DNA from: Anaerobiospirillum thomasii | Lineage (GTDB): Bacteria > Pseudomonadota > Gammaproteobacteria > Enterobacterales > Succinivibrionaceae | Assembly (NCBI RefSeq): GCF_900445255.1 | Contig: NZ_UAPU01000007.1 | Span: 946,001-1,010,000 of the forward strand | Reading direction: 5' to 3' | DNA length: 64,000 bases | Shown here: piece by piece, positions 48,982 through 60,026 of the stretch | How the letters are laid out: each line of letters opens with the position of its first letter | How positions within the stretch are numbered: the stretch's first letter is position 1 | Notes under the pieces: model-generated | The model's database searches: none | The model's input: the letters and a program-made list of their open reading frames with translations, nothing else | What the model was told of the DNA's origin: nothing | Made by a program: the position numbers and the translations under genes

Positions 48982-49167
48982 TTACTCCTCAACCTTTATC
49001 ATGTAGCTTACTTTGTTGATCATACCGCGGATTGAAGGAGTATCCTCCAGAACAACAGTATGACGAATGCGACGCAGACCTAAACCACGAATGGTGGCTA
49101 CGTGATCTGGCTTACGGCCGATCACTGACTTAAGCTGCGTAACCTTAATGGTTTTCTTCTCAGCCAT
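48982..49167 (-). CDS. rpmD: 50S ribosomal protein L30
   Basis: 61 residues. [28 protein letters not shown] is the L30 core. It ends 4 bp before rplO. Confidence 0.97.
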   Translation of the reverse strand: MAEKKTIKVTQLKSVIGRKPDHVATIRGLGLRRIRHTVVLEDTPSIRGMINKVSYMIKVEE

Positions 49168-49170
49168 TTC

Positions 49171-49677
49171 TTACTCCATGATCTCATTTACTGAAAGACC
49201 ACGCTTTGCAGCGACGCTTTCAGGAGTACGCATAGATGCTAATGCTTTAACAGTGGCGCGAACTACGTTGATTGGGTTAGTAGAACCATATGCCTTTGCT
49301 AAAACGTTACGTACACCAGCTACCTCGAGAACGGCACGCATAGCACCGCCGGCAATAATACCAGTACCTTCAGAGGCTGGCTGCATGTACACCATAGAGC
49401 CTGAATGCTCACCTTTAACGGCATGGAATAAGGTACCGTCATTTAATGTAATATTTGAATTTACATTACGACGAGCCTGCTCAATTGCCTTCTGTATAGC
49501 TGCTGGAACTTCACCAGCCTTGCCATAGCCATAACCTACGCGGCCATTGCCATCGCCAACAACAGTTAATGCGGTGAATGAGAAAATACGACCACCCTTA
49601 ACTACCTTAGCTACACGGTTTACAGCAACTAACTTCTCCTGAAGCTCGCCTGCCTGGGATTCTTCTTTGTGTTGCAT
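49171..49677 (-). CDS. rpsE: 30S ribosomal protein S5
   Basis: 168 residues against 167 in E. coli. [20 protein letters not shown] and the [20 protein letters not shown] loop are intact. Confidence 0.98.
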   Translation of the reverse strand: MQHKEESQAGELQEKLVAVNRVAKVVKGGRIFSFTALTVVGDGNGRVGYGYGKAGEVPAAIQKAIEQARRNVNSNITLNDGTLFHAVKGEHSGSMVYMQPASEGTGIIAGGAMRAVLEVAGVRNVLAKAYGSTNPINVVRATVKALASMRTPESVAAKRGLSVNEIME

Positions 49678-49689
49678 TTGCCTACACTC

Positions 49690-50043
49690 CTAGAACTTAA
49701 GACCAGCTTCACGAGCGGCGTCAGCTAAAGCAGCAACACGGCCGTGATACTTGTAACCTGAACGATCAAAAGCTACTGTGTCAACATTAGCAGCTAATGC
49801 ACGCTTGGCAATCTCGGCGCCGATTACTTTAGCAGCCTCTACGTTGCCGGTTGTCTTTAGGTCTTTAACCAGATCCTTCTCTAAGGTAGAAGCAGCTGCT
49901 AAAACGTGGCTGTCCTTATTGATAATCTGGGCATAAATATGACGAGGAGTACGGGTAACGACAAGGCGTGTGACTCCCAATTCATGCATCTTAGAACGTG
50001 CCTTAGTAGCACGACGGATGCGAGATTGTTTCTTATCAAACAT
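49690..50043 (-). CDS. rplR: 50S ribosomal protein L18
   Basis: 117 residues, same as E. coli. [16 protein letters not shown] and the C-terminal [20 protein letters not shown] identify the 5S-binding protein. Confidence 0.98.
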   Translation of the reverse strand: MFDKKQSRIRRATKARSKMHELGVTRLVVTRTPRHIYAQIINKDSHVLAAASTLEKDLVKDLKTTGNVEAAKVIGAEIAKRALAANVDTVAFDRSGYKYHGRVAALADAAREAGLKF

Positions 50044-50061
50044 GGTATGTTACCCCAATCC

Positions 50062-50595
50062 TTATTTCTTCTTAGCTTCTTTGATGCGAACAACTTCATC
50101 AGAGTAGCGGATACCCTTGCCCTTGTATGGCTCAGGCTCACGATATGAACGAATATCGGCAGCTACCTGACCTAAAAGTGCCTTGTCAAAGCCCTTAAGA
50201 ATGATCTCAGTCTGAGATGGTGTCTCACAAGTAATACCCTCTGGAAGAGCGTGCTCTACTGGGTGTGAGAAGCCTAGAGCTAATGACAGAACATTTCCCT
50301 TAGCCTGTGCACGGAAACCCACGCCGACTAACTGAAGTTTCTTCTCAAAGCCCTTATCAAGGCCAACTACCATGTTATGCATTAAGGCACGGGTAGTACC
50401 AGCCTGCATGTTTGACTCTTTGGTCTCACCAACCTGCTCAACGGTTAATGCATTGTCAGCAAAGTTAACCTTTACAGATGGGTGTACGTTTAAAGTCATC
50501 TGTCCTTTCTTGGACTTAATTGTTAATTTCTGGCCGTCGATGGAGACCTCGACGCCTTGAGGAACGATAACAGGTTCCTTAGCAATACGTGACAT
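50062..50595 (-). CDS. rplF: 50S ribosomal protein L6
   Basis: 177 residues, same as E. coli. Starts MSRIAKEPV and ends with the [23 protein letters not shown] region, the conserved L6 signature. Confidence 0.98.
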   Translation of the reverse strand: MSRIAKEPVIVPQGVEVSIDGQKLTIKSKKGQMTLNVHPSVKVNFADNALTVEQVGETKESNMQAGTTRALMHNMVVGLDKGFEKKLQLVGVGFRAQAKGNVLSLALGFSHPVEHALPEGITCETPSQTEIILKGFDKALLGQVAADIRSYREPEPYKGKGIRYSDEVVRIKEAKKK

Positions 50596-50604
50596 GTCCC
50601 CTCC

Positions 50605-50997
50605 TTATGCGACGTAGCAGATAACTTCGCCGCCTAAACCGTCCTTACGGGCGGCACGGTCGGTCATTAGGCCTTTTGATGTAGAAACAACAGCAATGCC
50701 TAAACCATTCATAATACGTGGAAGGTCACGGCACTTCTTGTAAATACGGAGGCCTGGACGAGAAACGCGCTGAATTAATTCGATTACAGGTTTGCCCTCG
50801 TAATACTTCAGTTCGATCTCTAAAACCTTCTTAACATCGCCGGTTACTTCAAAACCAGCTATATAACCTTCTTTTAATAACAGGTTAACCAGTGCAACCT
50901 TCTGCTTTGAAGAAGGCATTGATACCGTAACTTTGCCTGAAGCCTGGCCGTTACGGACGCGAGTTAACAAATCCGCAATCGGATCTTGCATGCTCAT
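50605..50997 (-). CDS. rpsH: 30S ribosomal protein S8
   Basis: 130 residues, same as E. coli. [18 protein letters not shown] at the start and [20 protein letters not shown] at the end are typical. In E. coli S8 controls the spc operon at the rplE leader. Confidence 0.98.
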   Translation of the reverse strand: MSMQDPIADLLTRVRNGQASGKVTVSMPSSKQKVALVNLLLKEGYIAGFEVTGDVKKVLEIELKYYEGKPVIELIQRVSRPGLRIYKKCRDLPRIMNGLGIAVVSTSKGLMTDRAARKDGLGGEVICYVA

Positions 50998-51011
50998 ATG
51001 TATCTCCCCTC

Positions 51012-51317
51012 TTACCAGCTGGCCTTGCGTAGACCTGGAATTTCACCACGCATCATGTGCTCACGTAACTTAATACGGCACAGACCAAACTTGCGTAGGT
51101 AACCATGTGGACGACCAGTCTCAGAACAACGATTGCGACGACGTGATGGACTTGAGTCGCGTGGCAGTGCAGCTAAAGCCTGCACAGCAGCCCAACGGTC
51201 TTCATCGGAGGCTGATACACTTGAAATAGTTTTTTTGAGCTCCATGCGCTTTGCATAGTACTTTTCGCAAAGACGCTCTCTCTTGAGCTCACGGTTCTTC
51301 ATAGAAGTCTTAGCCAT
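51012..51317 (-). CDS. rpsN: 30S ribosomal protein S14
   Basis: 101 residues, the zinc-free long form. [13 protein letters not shown] and the C-terminal [19 protein letters not shown] are clear. No CxxC zinc motif is present. Confidence 0.98.
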   Translation of the reverse strand: MAKTSMKNRELKRERLCEKYYAKRMELKKTISSVSASDEDRWAAVQALAALPRDSSPSRRRNRCSETGRPHGYLRKFGLCRIKLREHMMRGEIPGLRKASW

Positions 51318-51332
51318 TTAGGTTCGTCCTCG

Positions 51333-51884
51333 TTACTTAGCCTGAGAATTGCGGAACGGGAAGTTAAAGGCCTCTAAAAGGGCACGGCCCTCTTCGTCGG
51401 TCTTTGCCGTTGTAGTGATTGTTATGTCCAGGCCGCGAATTGCGTCAACCTTGTCATAGTCAATCTCAGGGAAAATGATCTGCTCACGTACACCCATTGA
51501 GTAGTTACCACGACCGTCAAATGACTTTGCATTCAGACCACGGAAGTCGCGGATACGTGGAATTGAGATCACAATTAAGCGCTCGAGGAATTCCCACATA
51601 CGCTCGCCACGTAAGGTTACTTTGCATCCAATTGGATAACCTTCACGGATTTTGAAGCCCGCTACAGACTTGCGAACCTTGGTGATTAGTGGCTTCTGGC
51701 CAGAAATTGCGGCCATGTCACGTGCAGCGTTCTCTAGAACTTTCTTGTCTGCAATTGCCTCACCAACACCCATATTAAGGGTTATTTTCACAATCCGAGG
51801 GACTTGCATGACTGTCTTGTAACCAAATTTTTCTGTTAAGGCTTTGATTACTTCCTGCTTGTATATATCATGCAGTTTCGCCAT
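51333..51884 (-). CDS. rplE: 50S ribosomal protein L5
   Basis: 183 residues against 179 in E. coli. [31 protein letters not shown] and [13 protein letters not shown] match L5, a 5S-binding protein. Confidence 0.98.
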   Translation of the reverse strand: MAKLHDIYKQEVIKALTEKFGYKTVMQVPRIVKITLNMGVGEAIADKKVLENAARDMAAISGQKPLITKVRKSVAGFKIREGYPIGCKVTLRGERMWEFLERLIVISIPRIRDFRGLNAKSFDGRGNYSMGVREQIIFPEIDYDKVDAIRGLDITITTTAKTDEEGRALLEAFNFPFRNSQAK

Positions 51885-51910
51885 CGTTTATCTCCTGATA
51901 AAAACTGCTA

Positions 51911-52240
51911 TTACTTAGCCTGAGAAGGAACTGTTTCGTTGTTTGACTTGAAGAAACGAACTTTCTTGCCGTCTTCGAAGCGGAAACCAACTTTATCAGC
52001 TTTCTTTGTGGCTGGATTATAAATCGCAACATTAGAGACATCAATTTTTGCCTCTTTGTCAACGATACCACCCTGAATGTTTAAATTAGGGTTTGCTTTC
52101 TGGTGTTTCTTGTGGATATTGATACCCTCAACAATCACCTTGTGCTCACTAGGAAAAACCTGGGTAACTTTACCAACGCGACCCTTGTCTTTACCTGTGA
52201 TGACGATAACTTCGTCATTGCGGCGGATTTTCGCTGCCAT
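51911..52240 (-). CDS. rplX: 50S ribosomal protein L24
   Basis: 109 residues against 104 in E. coli. A KOW motif ([17 protein letters not shown]) starts the protein, and [15 protein letters not shown] follows. Confidence 0.98.
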   Translation of the reverse strand: MAAKIRRNDEVIVITGKDKGRVGKVTQVFPSEHKVIVEGINIHKKHQKANPNLNIQGGIVDKEAKIDVSNVAIYNPATKKADKVGFRFEDGKKVRFFKSNNETVPSQAK

Positions 52241-52258
52241 GTTAATACCCCTTTAAAT

Positions 52259-52627
52259 TTAGAGTACTTCTGGAGCTAATGACACAATCTTCATGAACTG
52301 CTCGGAACGAAGTTCACGAGTAACAGGTCCGAAGATACGGGTGCCAATAGGCTCGTGCTGCGAATTCAGAAGAACTGCAGCGTTGCTATCAAAGCGAATG
52401 ACTGAACCGTCTGGACGACGTACACCTTTCTTAGTACGTACTACAACGGCTGCAACCACATCGCCCTTCTTGACTTTGCCACGAGGAATTGCTTCTTTGA
52501 CAGACACTTTAATGATGTCGCCAATTGCTGCATAACGACGGTGAGATCCACCAAGGACCTTAATGCACATTACGCTGCGAGCACCTGAGTTGTCGGCAAC
52601 GTCAAGCATGCTTTGCATCTGGATCAT
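52259..52627 (-). CDS. rplN: 50S ribosomal protein L14
   Basis: 122 residues, as expected. [20 protein letters not shown] and the [20 protein letters not shown] region are conserved. First gene of the spc operon, with its own promoter upstream. Confidence 0.98.
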   Translation of the reverse strand: MIQMQSMLDVADNSGARSVMCIKVLGGSHRRYAAIGDIIKVSVKEAIPRGKVKKGDVVAAVVVRTKKGVRRPDGSVIRFDSNAAVLLNSQHEPIGTRIFGPVTRELRSEQFMKIVSLAPEVL

Positions 52628-52690
52628 TTACATGCTCCGTTTAAATAAAATTAAACTCCCAAACCCACTATGAATTCGGAAGGGCGCTAA

Positions 52691-52719
52691 ATAATAACAA
52701 ATATAAAGCCAGTTCGCAA
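52691..52719 (-). promoter_or_regulatory. Promoter of the spc operon (rplN)
   Basis: On the minus strand TTGCGA and TATTAT with a 17-bp spacer, 64 bp before rplN. The -35 box lies within the 3' arm of the hairpin at 52705-52747. Confidence 0.6.
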
Positions 52720-52747
52720 GTCTTTTAAGGAAAAACGAACTGACTTT
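52705..52747 (-). terminator. Hairpin at the S10/spc operon junction
   Basis: In the minus-strand RNA AAAGTCAGTTCG and CGAACTGGCTTT pair over 12 bp with one G-U, loop of 19 bases, followed by a T-rich tail. It probably attenuates the S10 operon after rpsQ. Confidence 0.6.
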
Positions 52748-52766
52748 TTAATTTGTAGTTTACTGA

Positions 52767-53033
52767 TTAGACCTTCTGGGCCTTCTCAACAACCTGAACG
52801 AGTGTCCATGCAATTGTCTTTGAAACTGGACGGCACTCTTTGATCTCTACAAGATCACCAGTCTGTGCTACGTTCTCACGGTCTTGTACGTGGAACTTGG
52901 TTGTACGCTTTAAGATCTTACCATAAATAGGATGCTTAATGCGTCTTTCAACGGCAACAACACAGGCCTTCTGCATCTTGTCACTAACAACGCGACCGCG
53001 TAGGGTGCGTGCAACTTTAGTAGTTTCAGTCAT
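52767..53033 (-). CDS. rpsQ: 30S ribosomal protein S17
   Basis: 88 residues from ATG 53033 ([20 protein letters not shown]), chosen because GGAG lies 6 bases upstream. An ATG four codons earlier overlaps the rpmC stop. [20 protein letters not shown] is the S17 core. Last gene of the S10 operon. Confidence 0.96.
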   Translation of the reverse strand: MTETTKVARTLRGRVVSDKMQKACVVAVERRIKHPIYGKILKRTTKFHVQDRENVAQTGDLVEIKECRPVSKTIAWTLVQVVEKAQKV

Positions 53034-53044
53034 TTTGCACTCCA

Positions 53045-53245
53045 TTACTCAGCGCTTGCGCGTAGTTTCTCTGATAGAACAGTGTTGACACGTGCGATAT
53101 CGCGACGTACCTTTCTTAAGTTATCAGTCTGTGACAGCTGACCTGTCTTTAACTGGAAACGTAAGTTGAACTGCTCACGATGAAGACCTGAAAGCTCGTT
53201 CTTCAGTTCTTCAACAGACTTGTTGCGTAACTCAGTAGCTTTCAT
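53045..53245 (-). CDS. rpmC: 50S ribosomal protein L29
   Basis: 66 residues. [18 protein letters not shown] and LFNLRFQ-type helix ([15 protein letters not shown]) are typical. Its start touches the rplP stop. Confidence 0.97.
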   Translation of the reverse strand: MKATELRNKSVEELKNELSGLHREQFNLRFQLKTGQLSQTDNLRKVRRDIARVNTVLSEKLRASAE

Positions 53246-53658
53246 TAGATCACCGCCTTGCGAACAAATGTTGTGGTTACTGAGAGCTTAGCAGCAGCAA
53301 GACGGAAAGCCTCACGAGCTACTGACTCTGGAATACCACTTAGTTCAAACAGAACCTTACCTGGCTGAATTGGACATACCCAATATTCAACGGCACCCTT
53401 ACCTTTACCCATACGAACGCCAAGGGCCTTCTGAGTAATTGGCTTATCTGGAAATACGCGGATCCAAACTTTACCAACACGCTTCATCTCACGAGTGAAA
53501 GCACGACGTGCAGCCTCGATCTCACGAGCGGTAATCTGACCACGTGAAGTTGCCTTAAGGCCGAACTCGCCAAAAGATACCTCATTTCCAGTGTATGCTA
53601 AACCTTCGTTACGACCTTTCTGGGTCTTACGGTATTTAGTACGTTTTGGTTGTAACAT
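53245..53658 (-). CDS. rplP: 50S ribosomal protein L16
   Basis: 137 residues. [17 protein letters not shown] and [17 protein letters not shown] are L16 signatures. Part of the peptidyl transferase surroundings. Confidence 0.98.
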   Translation of the reverse strand: MLQPKRTKYRKTQKGRNEGLAYTGNEVSFGEFGLKATSRGQITAREIEAARRAFTREMKRVGKVWIRVFPDKPITQKALGVRMGKGKGAVEYWVCPIQPGKVLFELSGIPESVAREAFRLAAAKLSVTTTFVRKAVI

Positions 53659-53672
53659 CTAATGCTCCTCCG

Positions 53673-54482
53673 TTACTCAGAAGCTTTGGCTTCTGCTGGG
53701 GCAGCGTCCTGAGCGGTCTTGCCGGAAGCTTTCTTATCGCCACCACGGCCACGACGTCCTGCACGAGCGCCATTGTCATCGCGACGACGCTTTCTGCCTG
53801 CAGGTGCTGCTGCATTATTACGCTCTTCGGTCTCTTCCTGAGTTAAAGGCAGATCGCCTAATACTTCACCCTTGAAGATCCATACCTTAACGCCGATAAC
53901 ACCATAGGTTGTATCAGCCTCTGACAGTGCATAATCGATATCAGCACGTAAAGTGTGGAGAGGTACACGACCCTCACGTAACCACTCTGAACGAGCAATT
54001 TCGGCACCGCCAAGACGACCTGAAACTTCAACCTTAATGCCCTTAGCACCAACGCGCATTGCATTCTGAATTGCTTTTTTCATTGCGCGGCGGAACATTA
54101 CACGACGCTCTAACTGACTTGCGATAGAGTCAGCAACAAGCTTAGCATCAAGATCTGGCTTACGAACTTCAGAGATATTAACCTGAGCAGGAACACCGGC
54201 TATGTCAGAGATCTTCTTGCGCAGCTTCTCAACGTCTTCACCCTTCTTACCGATTACGATACCAGGACGAGCGGTGTGAATTGTTACACGAATGCTCTTA
54301 GCTGGTCTGTCGATAACAATCTTTGATACAGAAGCGTTCTTGAGTTCTTCAGTTAAGTATTTACGAACCTCAAAATCGCTCTTAATGTTGGCTGGGAAAT
54401 TCGCAGTTGATGCGTACCAGACCGATGAATAAGGCTTAGTAATGCCAAGTCTTATTCCAATGGGATTAACTTTCTGACCCAT
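53673..54482 (-). CDS. rpsC: 30S ribosomal protein S3 with extended C-terminus
   Basis: 269 residues against 233 in E. coli. [14 protein letters not shown] and the KH domain ([19 protein letters not shown]) are normal. The last ~45 residues are rich in Ala, Arg, Gly and Lys ([20 protein letters not shown]) and look disordered. Confidence 0.97.
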   Translation of the reverse strand: MGQKVNPIGIRLGITKPYSSVWYASTANFPANIKSDFEVRKYLTEELKNASVSKIVIDRPAKSIRVTIHTARPGIVIGKKGEDVEKLRKKISDIAGVPAQVNISEVRKPDLDAKLVADSIASQLERRVMFRRAMKKAIQNAMRVGAKGIKVEVSGRLGGAEIARSEWLREGRVPLHTLRADIDYALSEADTTYGVIGVKVWIFKGEVLGDLPLTQEETEERNNAAAPAGRKRRRDDNGARAGRRGRGGDKKASGKTAQDAAPAEAKASE

Positions 54483-54494
54483 TTTATACTCCTG

Positions 54495-54827
54495 TTAACG
54501 CTCAGCTACATATACGCTGATGTGGGAAGTACGCTTCACGATGCGGTCAGCACGGCCTTTTGCACGTGGCATGATACGCTTCATGGAAGGACCCTCATCA
54601 ACCATAATACGTGATACAACCAGAGTCTCTACATCTAATGAGTAGTTGTTCTCAGCATTTGCAACTGCAGACTCCAGAACCTTGTAAATGATCTTAGCGG
54701 CCTTGCGTGGGCTGAACTTTAATAAGTTCAGAGCCTTATCAACAGGCATTCCGCGAACCTGATCTGCAACTAAACGAGCCTTTTGTGCAGAAGAGCGTGC
54801 ATTGCGATATATTGCTTTTGCTTCCAT
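54495..54827 (-). CDS. rplV: 50S ribosomal protein L22
   Basis: 110 residues, same as E. coli. The hairpin loop that lines the exit tunnel is [20 protein letters not shown], intact. Confidence 0.98.
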   Translation of the reverse strand: MEAKAIYRNARSSAQKARLVADQVRGMPVDKALNLLKFSPRKAAKIIYKVLESAVANAENNYSLDVETLVVSRIMVDEGPSMKRIMPRAKGRADRIVKRTSHISVYVAER

Positions 54828-54836
54828 TTGCTACTC

Positions 54837-55112
54837 CTACTTAGACTTCTTATCAGTGGCAGCGTGACCACGGAAAGTGCGGGTTGGTGCGAACTCGCCT
54901 AATTTGTGACCTACCATTTCATCAGATACGTACACTGGCACGTGCTGACGGCCGTTGTGAACGGCAATTGTCATACCAATCATGGAAGGTATAATCATTG
55001 AGCGGCGTGACCATGTCTTGATTGGCTTCTTGTCGCCATCAGCTAGCGCCTTCTCAACTTTCTTCAGTAAGTGCTCGTCAATAAACGGCCCTTTCTTCAG
55101 AGAACGTGGCAT
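54837..55112 (-). CDS. rpsS: 30S ribosomal protein S19
   Basis: 91 residues. [19 protein letters not shown] and the [16 protein letters not shown] end region are diagnostic. Confidence 0.98.
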   Translation of the reverse strand: MPRSLKKGPFIDEHLLKKVEKALADGDKKPIKTWSRRSMIIPSMIGMTIAVHNGRQHVPVYVSDEMVGHKLGEFAPTRTFRGHAATDKKSK

Positions 55113-55130
55113 GTTATATCCTCAACTTAA

Positions 55131-55946
55131 TTAACGGTGACGAACGATGTACTTCTCAGTACGCTTGTTCTTACGGGTCTTATAACCCTTACATGGAGTA
55201 CCCCAAGGTGAACGTGGCTGAATGCCCTTGTTACGACCCTCACCACCACCGTGTGGGTGGTCGATTGGGTTCATTGACATACCACGAACTGTAGGACGTA
55301 CACCGCGCCAGCGATTTGCACCAGCTTTACCTAATTGGCGAAGCATGTGCTCACTGTTGCCAATTTCACCGACAGTTGCACGGCCATTTGCAAGAACGCG
55401 ACGCATTTCACCTGATCTCATACGAAGGGTTACGTAATCACCCTCACGAGCAAGGATCTGACAGAATGCACCAGCTGAACGAGCAAACTTAGCACCAGCA
55501 CCTGGCATCAGCTCTACAGCGTGAACAGAAGTACCAACAGGTATGTTACGCATTGGGAGGCAGTTACCTACCTTAATAGGAGCTGAGTCGCCTGACATGA
55601 TTTTATCGCCTACTTTCAAGCCCTTTGGAGCAAGAATGTAACGACGCTCACCATCAGTGTAAAGTACTAAGGCGATGTGGGCTGAACGGTTTGGATCATA
55701 CTCTAAACGTTCAACACGTGCCTCAATACCATCCTTCTGACGCTTGAAGTCAATTAAACGATAACGTTGCTTGTGACCACCACCGATGTGACGGGTAGAA
55801 ATATGACCATAGTTGTCACGACCACCAGTCTTACGCTTCTCAACTACGAGAGGAGCAAACGGTGCGCCCTTCCATAAATCAGGATTCTTGATCTGAATTA
55901 CGTGACGACGACCTGCGGAGGTTGGCTTTGCTTTAATAATAGCCAT
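55131..55946 (-). CDS. rplB: 50S ribosomal protein L2
   Basis: 271 residues. [20 protein letters not shown] and the conserved [15 protein letters not shown] loop with its functional His are present. Its start touches the rplW stop. Confidence 0.98.
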   Translation of the reverse strand: MAIIKAKPTSAGRRHVIQIKNPDLWKGAPFAPLVVEKRKTGGRDNYGHISTRHIGGGHKQRYRLIDFKRQKDGIEARVERLEYDPNRSAHIALVLYTDGERRYILAPKGLKVGDKIMSGDSAPIKVGNCLPMRNIPVGTSVHAVELMPGAGAKFARSAGAFCQILAREGDYVTLRMRSGEMRRVLANGRATVGEIGNSEHMLRQLGKAGANRWRGVRPTVRGMSMNPIDHPHGGGEGRNKGIQPRSPWGTPCKGYKTRKNKRTEKYIVRHR

Positions 55947-56260
55947 TAGTTAGTCTCCTTCTCAGCTGTTGCCATATCATCTAGATTCTGGCCAGCAGCT
56001 AAAGTGACATATGCCTTCTTCCAGTTAGAACGACGACCAATACCGCGGTTAGTACGACGTGCCTTACCCTGTACATTGAGGGTACGAACTGCGTCTACCT
56101 TAACGCCAAGAATTGTCTCAACAGCAACTTTGATTTCTTTCTTAGTTGCATTTGGAAGTACTTTAAATACGATAGTATTTGTATTCTCGCGAACTAGAGT
56201 TGACTTCTCAGATACAACTGGTGCGCGAAGGATATTCATTAAACGAGCTTCCTGCATCAT
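55946..56260 (-). CDS. rplW: 50S ribosomal protein L23
   Basis: 104 residues. [20 protein letters not shown] at the start and [20 protein letters not shown] are typical. The ATG overlaps the rplD stop (ATGA), so translation is coupled. Confidence 0.97.
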   Translation of the reverse strand: MMQEARLMNILRAPVVSEKSTLVRENTNTIVFKVLPNATKKEIKVAVETILGVKVDAVRTLNVQGKARRTNRGIGRRSNWKKAYVTLAAGQNLDDMATAEKETN

Positions 56261-56868
56261 TTAAGCATCTCCTCTACTTTCTTAACAGCACCCTGTGTCA
56301 TTAAAACTTTCTCAAAGCCAACAAGATTTACTGGATTGAACAGAGTTGTACCAGGCTGGCAAACTTCAACCTTGTACAGGTTGCGTGCAGCTAAGAACAG
56401 ATTCTCATCGAAGTTCTCAGTTACAATTAGTACCTTCTTAAGATCAAGTTCCTTAAGCTTGGCAACTAATGATTTAGTCTTGTGATCTTCGAGCTTTAAC
56501 TCGTCTACTACAACCAGACGGTCCTGACGAACAAGCTCTGATAAAATGCTGCGCATTGCAACGCGATACATCTTACGGTTAACTTTCTGAGACCAATCCT
56601 GTGGCTTGGCTGCGAAAATAGTACCACCAGCACGCCATAATGGTGAACGTGATGAACCTGCACGTGCGCGGCCTGTGCCCTTCTGACGGAAAGGTTTCTT
56701 ACCACCGCCTGAGACTTCAGAACGGGTTTTCTGCGCTTTAGTTCCAGCGCGAGCTGTACTTAGGTAGGCAACAACTACCTGATGTACTAGCGCCTCATTG
56801 AACTCGCGACCGAAGGCATTCTCTGATACCTCTAGTCCCTTGTCAGCGCCAATCATCTTTAATTCCAT
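56257..56868 (-). CDS. rplD: 50S ribosomal protein L4
   Basis: 203 residues. [20 protein letters not shown] and [20 protein letters not shown] form the tunnel loop. In E. coli L4 also controls the S10 leader; a leader of fitting length is present here. Confidence 0.98.
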   Translation of the reverse strand: MELKMIGADKGLEVSENAFGREFNEALVHQVVVAYLSTARAGTKAQKTRSEVSGGGKKPFRQKGTGRARAGSSRSPLWRAGGTIFAAKPQDWSQKVNRKMYRVAMRSILSELVRQDRLVVVDELKLEDHKTKSLVAKLKELDLKKVLIVTENFDENLFLAARNLYKVEVCQPGTTLFNPVNLVGFEKVLMTQGAVKKVEEMLK

Positions 56869-56884
56869 GTTCCTTTACCTCGAG

Positions 56885-57523
56885 TTAAGCTTTAACGCTT
56901 GGTCTTACAATTACGTCGCCGTTATTGGCACCTGGAACGGCACCCTTGACGAGTAAAAGATTGCGCTCTGAGTCAATGCGAACAAGGTCTAAACACTGAA
57001 CTGTGACTTTCTCACCGCCCATGCGACCAACCATCTTCTTGCCCTTGAATACGCGGCCTGGTGTCTGGTTCTGACCAGTTGAGCCAGGTACACGGTGAGA
57101 GCGTGAGTTACCGTGGGTAAAATCCTGGGTACGGAAGTTGTAGCGCTTAACAGTACCAGCAGTGCCCTTACCTTTTGACTGGCCAGTAACGTCAACTTTC
57201 TTAACGTCCTGGAAAGCATCTACTTTGATCTCTGAACCAACCTGATAAGCCTCAAGCTCAGCAGGCTCTAAGCGGAACTCCCATAAACCACGGCCAGCTT
57301 CTACGCTTGCCTTGGCAAAATGACCAATTTCAGCCTTGGTCATACGACTTGCTTTGCGTTCGCCAGTTGTTACCTGAATAGCATTGTAGCCATCAGTCTC
57401 AACGTTTTTAACCTGGGTTACGCGATTAGCCTCAACTTGGATTACGGTTACTGGAACAGACTTGCCGTCCTCATTGAACACGCGGGTCATTCCAAGCTTG
57501 CGGCCGATTAAACCGATTGACAT
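56885..57523 (-). CDS. rplC: 50S ribosomal protein L3
   Basis: 212 residues. [20 protein letters not shown] at the start and [20 protein letters not shown] with the Gln methylation region are typical. Confidence 0.98.
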   Translation of the reverse strand: MSIGLIGRKLGMTRVFNEDGKSVPVTVIQVEANRVTQVKNVETDGYNAIQVTTGERKASRMTKAEIGHFAKASVEAGRGLWEFRLEPAELEAYQVGSEIKVDAFQDVKKVDVTGQSKGKGTAGTVKRYNFRTQDFTHGNSRSHRVPGSTGQNQTPGRVFKGKKMVGRMGGEKVTVQCLDLVRIDSERNLLLVKGAVPGANNGDVIVRPSVKA

Positions 57524-57541
57524 TGTAAATTCCCCTATTTT

Positions 57542-58028
<487 letters not shown>

Positions 58029-58034
58029 CCTTAT

Positions 58035-58062
58035 ATTTTATCTAAAAATGTGACAAATGCAA
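58035..58062 (-). promoter_or_regulatory. Promoter of the S10 operon
   Basis: On the minus strand TTGCAT and TAAAAT with a 16-bp spacer. It resembles the rplU promoter in both boxes. The stretch 58063-58435 has no other gene. Confidence 0.55.
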
Positions 58063-58435
58063 GCTTTTTTTTAAATTATGTAAATGCTTGATCTAAGCTG
58101 CTAATTTATAAGTTAAATTATTTTAAAAACCCCATATAAATGCCGTAAGCTTCAACAAATTATGCTGCAGACATATTGTGTAAAATTATGCGCTACAACA
58201 TGCTTTACTTGTTAAACCTAAAGTGCCCCTTCTTATCTTCCGTATAGCTATGTTTTCTTGTTATCTTTTTTACTAGAGAGTCGTAACAAACCTATGTCAT
58301 GTCTTTTACTTATATACAATGGTCTAATCTTTACCTTCAATATGCACATAAACCACTAATTTTTATCAATTTTTACTATTTATCAGTTTTTTATGTTTAA
58401 AATAACCGCGGTTTTAAATCTCCACACTATATTAT

Positions 58436-59098
58436 ATGTCAGTAATTATACGTAGACTGCCTCAATCCTTTGGCAACAGCCCCAAAATGGATTTACATCT
58501 TCCGGGCGATGCCAAAGAGGTTGTTATGCACTGCTGCTGCGCTCCATGCGCAGGAGCTGTTTTAGAATGCTTCAAAGCAAATGATATAAGTCCTGTTGTC
58601 TTTTTCTACAACCCAAACATTCATCCTTTAGATGAGTATGAAAAGCGTCGTGATGAACTTATTTCACTCAGTTCGCTTTTAAACTTTGAGGTTGTTGTGG
58701 GAGACTATGACACCAAGACCTGGTTTGAGAAGATTAAAGGACTTGAAAATGAACCAGAGCGCGGTGCCAGATGCACTGTATGCTTTACTCACCGTCTGAC
58801 TGTAACTGCTCTTTTTGCCAAAGAGCGCGGAATCAATCTTTTCACCTCAACTCTTGCCACATCAAGATGGAAGAATAAAAAGCAGGTAGATCACTGTGGT
58901 CAGGAGGCGCAAAATGCCGTTGAGGGTTCAATCTACTGGGATCAGGACTGGCGTAAACAGGGTCTGGTCGGCAGACGCTATGAGCTTGTCAAAGAGTTTG
59001 ATTTCTATAACCAGCAGTACTGCGGCTGCGTCTATTCACAGGAAGGAACACAGTACGTAAGAAATGTACTTGTAGACAACACCCCTCGTGATAAATAA
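58436..59098 (+). CDS. queH: Epoxyqueuosine reductase QueH
   Basis: 220 residues. QueH reduces epoxyqueuosine to queuosine in tRNA and is unrelated to the B12-dependent QueG. The motif MHCCCAPCAGAVLE (residues about 31-44), CTVCFTHR (near 108) and the late CGCVYS (near 200) give the conserved cysteines for an iron-sulfur cluster, and TSTLATSRWKN is also typical. The enzyme is common in anaerobes. Its start ATG at 58436 is followed by an extra 30-residue lead. Confidence 0.93.
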   Translation: MSVIIRRLPQSFGNSPKMDLHLPGDAKEVVMHCCCAPCAGAVLECFKANDISPVVFFYNPNIHPLDEYEKRRDELISLSSLLNFEVVVGDYDTKTWFEKIKGLENEPERGARCTVCFTHRLTVTALFAKERGINLFTSTLATSRWKNKKQVDHCGQEAQNAVEGSIYWDQDWRKQGLVGRRYELVKEFDFYNQQYCGCVYSQEGTQYVRNVLVDNTPRDK

Positions 59099-59104
59099 TA
59101 TAAA

Positions 59105-59126
59105 GGCTCTCAGGTGAGAGCCCCTT
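59105..59126. terminator. Hairpin between queH and pyrE
   Basis: GGCTCTC-AGGT-GAGAGCC with CCCCTTC following, between convergent genes. Confidence 0.6.
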
Positions 59127-59149
59127 CTATCTCTAACTATTTTTATAAG

Positions 59150-59791
59150 TTAAGCACCATATCTTTCTCTGTACTCATGCATATCATCTTTAAATACGCC
59201 AAGAGTCCCATCCTGCTCAATGTAGGTTAGTAGATCATCAAATGTAATAATTGACACAACATCAATACCTAATGAGCTCTTCACCTCATCAATGGCACTC
59301 TGCTCACCCTGCCCCTTTTCCTGTCTGTTAAGCGCAATTACGGCAGCCTTAAAGGTTGATCCTGTGCTCTTGATGATGTTGTATGACTCTCTTATGGCAG
59401 TACCTGCTGTAATTACATCATCAATCAGAACGACATTGCCACAGAGCTTGGCACCTACAAGATTGCCGCCTTCACCATGATCCTTGGCCTCTTTACGGTT
59501 AAAGCACCATGGCTTGTTGATATTGTGTTCTGATGAGAGTGCCATAGCCGTGGCACAGGCAAGTGGAATACCCTTATATGCAGGGCCAAAGAGCATATCA
59601 TAATCAATATCAGCATTGATAAGAGCCTGTGCATAGCAGGATCCTAAAGTTGCCAGATCCTCACCAGTACAGAACAGTCCGGCATTGAAAAAATAAGGGG
59701 AAGTACGCCCTGACTTGAGCACAAAACTTCCAAACTTTAATACACCTTTTTCAAGAGAAAGATCTATGAACTTTTTTTGGTATTCCTGCAT
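59150..59791 (-). CDS. pyrE: Orotate phosphoribosyltransferase
   Basis: 213 residues, the same size as E. coli PyrE. It forms OMP from orotate and PRPP in pyrimidine synthesis. FGSFVLKSGRTSPYFFNAG at the start, FNRKEAKDHGEGGNLVG (active-site loop) and VVLIDDVITAGTA (PRPP site, near residues 120-132) are all intact. It stands alone here, convergent with queH. Confidence 0.97.
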   Translation of the reverse strand: MQEYQKKFIDLSLEKGVLKFGSFVLKSGRTSPYFFNAGLFCTGEDLATLGSCYAQALINADIDYDMLFGPAYKGIPLACATAMALSSEHNINKPWCFNRKEAKDHGEGGNLVGAKLCGNVVLIDDVITAGTAIRESYNIIKSTGSTFKAAVIALNRQEKGQGEQSAIDEVKSSLGIDVVSIITFDDLLTYIEQDGTLGVFKDDMHEYRERYGA

Positions 59792-59992
59792 ACAAACCTC
59801 AGCATGGTTTAAATAAATTTACCTCACAATTCTAGCAAATAATAACTGCTATTTATATAAGCTCCAAATATCAAGCAAAGTACGATAGAGGTAGTGTTTG
59901 ATATAATTATTAATATTTATCTTATTGATTTTTCGATGTTTTTTAAATAGAAAATTATCTCAATATTAGTCGTTTATGCCACTTCATTTTGT

Positions 59993-59998
59993 TATAAT
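59993..59998 (+). promoter_or_regulatory. Extended -10 promoter before nrdA
   Basis: TGTTATAAT (TG-n-TATAAT) 28 bp before the nrdA ATG. No good -35 box is visible. Confidence 0.45.
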
Positions 59999-60026
59999 GT
60001 GCCATCATTTTATATAGAGACTCGCA

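Noticed and set aside
58427-58442. NrdR box ahead of queH (ACACTATATTATATGT)
   Set aside because: Only half matches the NrdR pattern, there is no second box at the proper distance, and nrdAB lies 1.6 kb away.
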